A stretch of 37,322 nucleotides of DNA from a virus: IMG/VR virus record IMGVR_UViG_3300034095_001158, positions 1 to 37,322 of that record. One strand, written 5' to 3'. Below are positions 36,401 to 37,322 of the stretch, piece by piece. The notes under the pieces are model-generated. The model saw only the letters and a program-made list of their open reading frames with translations, was not told the origin of the DNA and searched no databases. A program made the translations under genes and the position numbers. Numbering within the stretch: position 1 is the first letter of the stretch; every line of letters starts with the position of its first letter.

Positions 36401-37322
36401 ACCATTGTACAGTGAAAATATAAACAACCCTGGTCAATTCGTATATGCTCAAAGTACAAATGCCCAAAACTTGAATTATGGTGCTCAACCATATTATGGA
36501 TCTGCTCTAGATTTCAACAATAATAGAGTTACTATAGGTACACCAAACTTTGTCCCAACTGGATATGCCAACGATATCTTTGGACAAGTTGTTACTTATG
36601 TTAGTATCGCAAGTACTCCGGATTGGGCAGTGTTTAGACAATCTTCACCAATTGTTGATGTTAATGGAATATTCAACATTCAATTGTTTAGTGCAATGAC
36701 TAATCAAACATTAGAAAACTTAGATTATATCGATCCTCTACAAGGAAAACTATTGGGGGCTGTGGCAGAAAATATTGATGTTGTGTCAAATATTGACCCA
36801 GCAGCTTATAATTCAGCAGGGTCCACACAAGGTGGAAAAGTTTGGGCAGCAGAGAATGTAGGTAGACTTTGGTTTAATACATCAAATACTCGTTTTATGA
36901 ATTATCATCAAAATGATGTTCAATATAACAGCCAGTATTGGGGCAGAGTATTCCCTGGAAGTAATGTCAGTGTTTATTCTTGGATTGCAAGCCAATCTAT
37001 CCCTTCACAGTATGCTGGACCAGGAACACCGTATGATGTTAATAGTTATTCTATTCGTGGAATAGTTAATGCAGAAGGATTGATAACACCAATTTATTAT
37101 TACTGGGTAAGAAATACAAATATTGTATTTACTTTAATAGGTAAAACATTAGCAGATAGTACACTTGAGTCTTATATTTCTCAACCACAACAATCTGGTA
37201 TCAGTTACTTTACTCCATTATTATCTAGTGTGTTTGGATTATACAACTGTGCAGCTTATATCAATGCAAAAGATACAGTATTGCACATTGGTTATTCAGA
37301 AACAACCAACGATGATGTTGCA
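27453..37322 (+). CDS. Giant baseplate/fibre protein, C-terminally cut by the window (at least 3,290 residues)
   Basis: Open from the ATG at 27453 to the last base (frame checked at several places along it). The N-terminus (TLDFLPEIFKTTTNAQFLAA, AKDRYVTEPTKTRTDYQLDP) is typical of very large virion proteins encoded after gp6 in marine T4-like phages, where T4 has gp7 (1,032 residues). It is beta-rich, with almost no helix. Two Ig-like-looking modules occur at about residues 606-686 and 2629-2706. Residues about 2350-3045 show FG-GAP/beta-propeller-like units (GDNFGYSISTDYYGDTVVIG, RVGVQFGLSTDTNTFANEIL). A TITSVGTTDFTLIGASSNTV module sits at about 2500. A wedge plus short-fibre or adhesin role is inferred. 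The 3' end and so the full size are unknown. Confidence 0.8.
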   Translation, partial: MATRIRTLDFLPEIFKTTTNAQFLAATLDQLVAQPNTKKIQGYIGSKFGYGINAKDRYVTEPTKTRTDYQLDPGVIFLKENNSTAKDFISYPGIIDALTLEGGLTADNNRLFNNQFYSWDSFTNLDTIINFNQYYWLPEGPERVVVESNIVYSSANFVIQPEANSYVISSETLTNPSANPTLTLLRGGQYTFTVNQNTQFWIQGEPGVTGLSPTQRNVQTRDVYGVINNGITNGEVTFNVPQKNALDDFIFPGDNTVGVVSTLPFDQVNGALVNEIGGIDGVTALAGLTVMFYNTGDTNEEVTSTFYTISLSGDIDDPLIQLTATAAIPTNQKITATYGLEWTNRNFYRSSIGVITLEPYNSAILDKLYYQDGTIPGRVGVINLIENNVTNQINVETDILGKINYTSTNGVIFTNGLKILFQGDIYPESFNNVEFYVEGVGTAIELIPVSTLVSPGLFSSAAYIPFDTTPFDIGNYDSSLYIPINPDYITIARNAINRNPWSRSNRWFHIDVINATAEYNNTPELVTEYTQLGNKAKRPIIEFYPNLKLFNSGAVGKNPIDFIDTKTTDAFTYVAGQTSYYPDTAGYTTSTATIAPITGAITKTATATVPLINQVVLDSTTGINVNDTITFTGTAFGGLSTDPTNNANRYYILEIVNSTNVVISATKQGTSVIVTTGAGTMSAAVYPYSTTITVPSTDVFGLFTAGQYITDSTGLLPSITFVSTVSIVGSNTVITVSWYNQSIVAGTSVASVVTADTPLDNYALFDGSRIVFAVDSDSNVRNKIYVSRFSTINPGSIPVITLTESTDGLVLPDEQTAVYRGYNYRGKDFFFDGIDWIEGQQKSQLNQPPKFDIYDGNGISFGDHAVYVGTSFSGCTLFSYGIGSGSNDTVLGFPLSYSSVNNVGDISFDVTLNSDTFTYVQGMNSIIEYVNKGYVYNYSITPGIEPVIVRQLGWQTAVSPSVQYQIFEFDYDVLTNTTNTFTCDIAPILTTPTQWPLIQVYINNIYVPNTEWQVLGPVSDTSTTINIPVIPTTNTVVQILILSDQVSSTAYFQTPINLNNNPFNTSVTTANIGDIRGQYQSIFFNNPNTTGIVFGSNNYRDLGNLVPWGNRIIQNSASLVLPGTFLRNQDHNLFNSLLYNSRQYITFKTLLVDTVNNSDYSRLLTPSQMLDDALGQINAPRVESQSFFWSDMLPSKAPYITNTYNFVNSLDISVYPLSHIYNFASANYNGILVYLTRDNVQTQLIRGIEYTVSTDSPSLTITLSLEPNDQITVKEFNQTYGSYVPNTPTKLGLYPATIPSVTLDTAYSPATYFIVGHDGSFNKLYGSYDATTSTLVDFRDQVLLEYEIRVYNNLKLSETVPAGSYQSVIIPGFFRTTDYSTDEFLQIYSELFLNWVGQNRIDYKTQFYNTNNQFTYNYRDSGNKLNNQPIEQGNFRGAYLFFYDTSTPNETPWQMLGLANQPTWWTSRYGPAPYTSDNLVLWGDLETGTVWNDGTPFIKPSYARPNLSKIIPVDSNGDLLSPFDSLVSNYDQYLFQRDWIVGDVGPAEFSYRRSSTWPFDLMHILAVTKPTEFFNLGVDVDAYKYNVEFNQYLVNDRSHLVISDIPIYGTGTPATSYINWIVDYEKQVGVDATTNISTLLDNLDVRLVYRAAGFSDKNLLKFFVEKSSANSNNSSLLIPDESYGLLLYENQPFDRIIYSGVVIQITENGYKVFGNSQTNAYFKTLTPKFGGAIQTITVETLTVKVTDNFTDTIQVIPYGTEFYNTQQVAQFLISYGEYLISQGVVYEEIENGIPIQWQQMIAEFLYWAQTGWDLGSITTINPSANLITINKESRIVQPLTLSQKNFLLNQDLYPISTSNLNITREGTAFAAKTLNVGDAISYGQFNISNIENGIVFDNVTLFNDVIYNLVTGLRQYRISVNGTLTADWAGNVDAAGFILNQDNVKEWDNTLKYTAGAIVQYKNKYWSALRIIQPSILFRELDWKETTYDQIQKGLLPNSQTRSYESTLYYDVNKANLENDADLLSFSLIGYRPRDYLALVDLTDVTQVNVYKNLIKNKGTLNAASAFKGANLPQGGIDYTLYQNWAIKSGEFGGILNNNFIEFRLDQPELVGNPSIVGLTSGVFIDGVQQQVPLYSVFNYGRPITTVDILPTISDLQLSSLYPTAGYVNLNDVKMASYFYSGLPTAQNAAGTTVPISQFYVRDYVWVANYLSTWQVYTPASLGSVINAKNNLNNTVTITFSQAHNLTRYESFAIVNFNVAIDNYYIVAAVVDPFNVIINLSLNPQIKNINSQGVGFRLQSQRVATAPDIGTLPLLDNEFNKLKVWVDTNNDGSWAVYRKSLNYQYDNEIINPASETFGSAVAYTSRFGYLLGDSENGEVYRYKFDALSNSYISYQTITQTTSFGANISYVNNLFVISQPTGTPTIYVYQYIDTQALNTLELYQTIAAPGGVTTWGTSTALSGDQNWLYVSDIDNNSVYAYRRAAYEVTAGNFVSANPYTITSVGTTDFTLIGASSNTVGTIFVASGGGTGTGTATNSTYELAHIIDGDALGLTSAGDNFGYSISTDYYGDTVVIGTPQQDYDVNTQNYGYTYVFSRTVQNFESQSANQAYVPVAIPLAWTPITVTQTATATTASTDRITVSSSTGFTVGDPVVFSGTIISAGALALNAVYYVLTKPTSTTFTISTTRNGSAVQLVDDTGSMTVTVQTTPLFVTVNGTSLEDNYYAVIGSTLNIYSGATPTLNAGDIVNISGSNFVLAQTLTNEETPRVGVQFGLSTDTNTFANEILVGAPFELSAENYEGAVHRYTNGGERYGTIIGTTACNITTPRTVLLNGYRVVLPIGNATSAVANINLLGLTNIQASAVNDNLVISLINVDLAIAGNKLSLTVLDSATLGEMGVELYKQTQKVTSPHVQGRTQFGTVVKFDKSNSGSFIASAPVGTRYASTTFDFFDDEIDNDTVFDNNATQWVDTFTNAGAVYMFDYLPLYSENINNPGQFVYAQSTNAQNLNYGAQPYYGSALDFNNNRVTIGTPNFVPTGYANDIFGQVVTYVSIASTPDWAVFRQSSPIVDVNGIFNIQLFSAMTNQTLENLDYIDPLQGKLLGAVAENIDVVSNIDPAAYNSAGSTQGGKVWAAENVGRLWFNTSNTRFMNYHQNDVQYNSQYWGRVFPGSNVSVYSWIASQSIPSQYAGPGTPYDVNSYSIRGIVNAEGLITPIYYYWVRNTNIVFTLIGKTLADSTLESYISQPQQSGISYFTPLLSSVFGLYNCAAYINAKDTVLHIGYSETTNDDVA

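Noticed and set aside
1-37322. CRISPR arrays, tRNA genes, insertion sequences or an integrase
   Set aside because: No regularly spaced direct repeats, complete cloverleaf, transposase or integrase motifs were seen in the parts read; the repeats found are within coding regions.

Overview
This window is a piece of a T4-like myovirus genome (tailed phage with a contractile tail), AT-rich and probably infecting a marine or freshwater bacterium. The support is a set of recognisable T4-type genes: portal (gp20), prohead protease (gp21), acidic prohead core protein, late sigma factor (gp55), recombination nuclease pair (gp46/gp47), baseplate wedge proteins (gp53, gp25, gp6), central spike (gp5-like), tail tube cap (gp48/54-like) and a tape-measure protein. 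The style of several proteins (giant wedge/fibre protein, long gp55, gp26-like protein with split Cys pairs) recalls marine T4-like phages. The host cannot be fixed from this window.

Layout. Positions 35-7769 on the minus strand hold, in transcription order, tape measure with a peptidase M15-like domain, a GIY-YIG homing endonuclease, portal, a small basic protein, acidic core protein, a PD-(D/E)XK plus NUMOD3 homing endonuclease, and prohead protease. A divergent late-promoter palindrome at 7807-7829 separates this from a short plus-strand pair at 7868-8916 (gp26-like hub protein and a small protein). Positions 8917-9427, between convergent genes, have no credible gene but hold a dense chain of hairpins, the strongest candidate here for an undescribed element. 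Positions 9428-14906 on the minus strand hold an HNH homing endonuclease, gp55, gp47, gp46, a GIY-YIG-like nuclease and an unknown protein. From 15010 to the right edge everything is plus strand and encodes the baseplate: tube cap, gp53, hub candidate, gp5-like spike, two Ala/Ser-rich unknowns, gp25, gp6 and a giant protein of at least 3,290 codons that runs off the window.

How it works together. gp55 is preceded by a sigma70-like promoter (TTGCAT, 17-base spacer, TATAAT), as expected for an early or middle gene. Several structural genes and homing endonucleases carry T4-type late octamers (TATAAATA and variants), which a gp55-programmed RNA polymerase would read. gp46/gp47 would process DNA ends for recombination-dependent replication. 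The structural genes build the head vertex and core, the baseplate and the tail length ruler. The gp5-like spike has no visible lysozyme domain, while the tape measure carries an M15-like peptidase motif, so peptidoglycan digestion during entry may have moved to the tape measure. At least three, probably four, free-standing homing-type nucleases are wedged among conserved genes.
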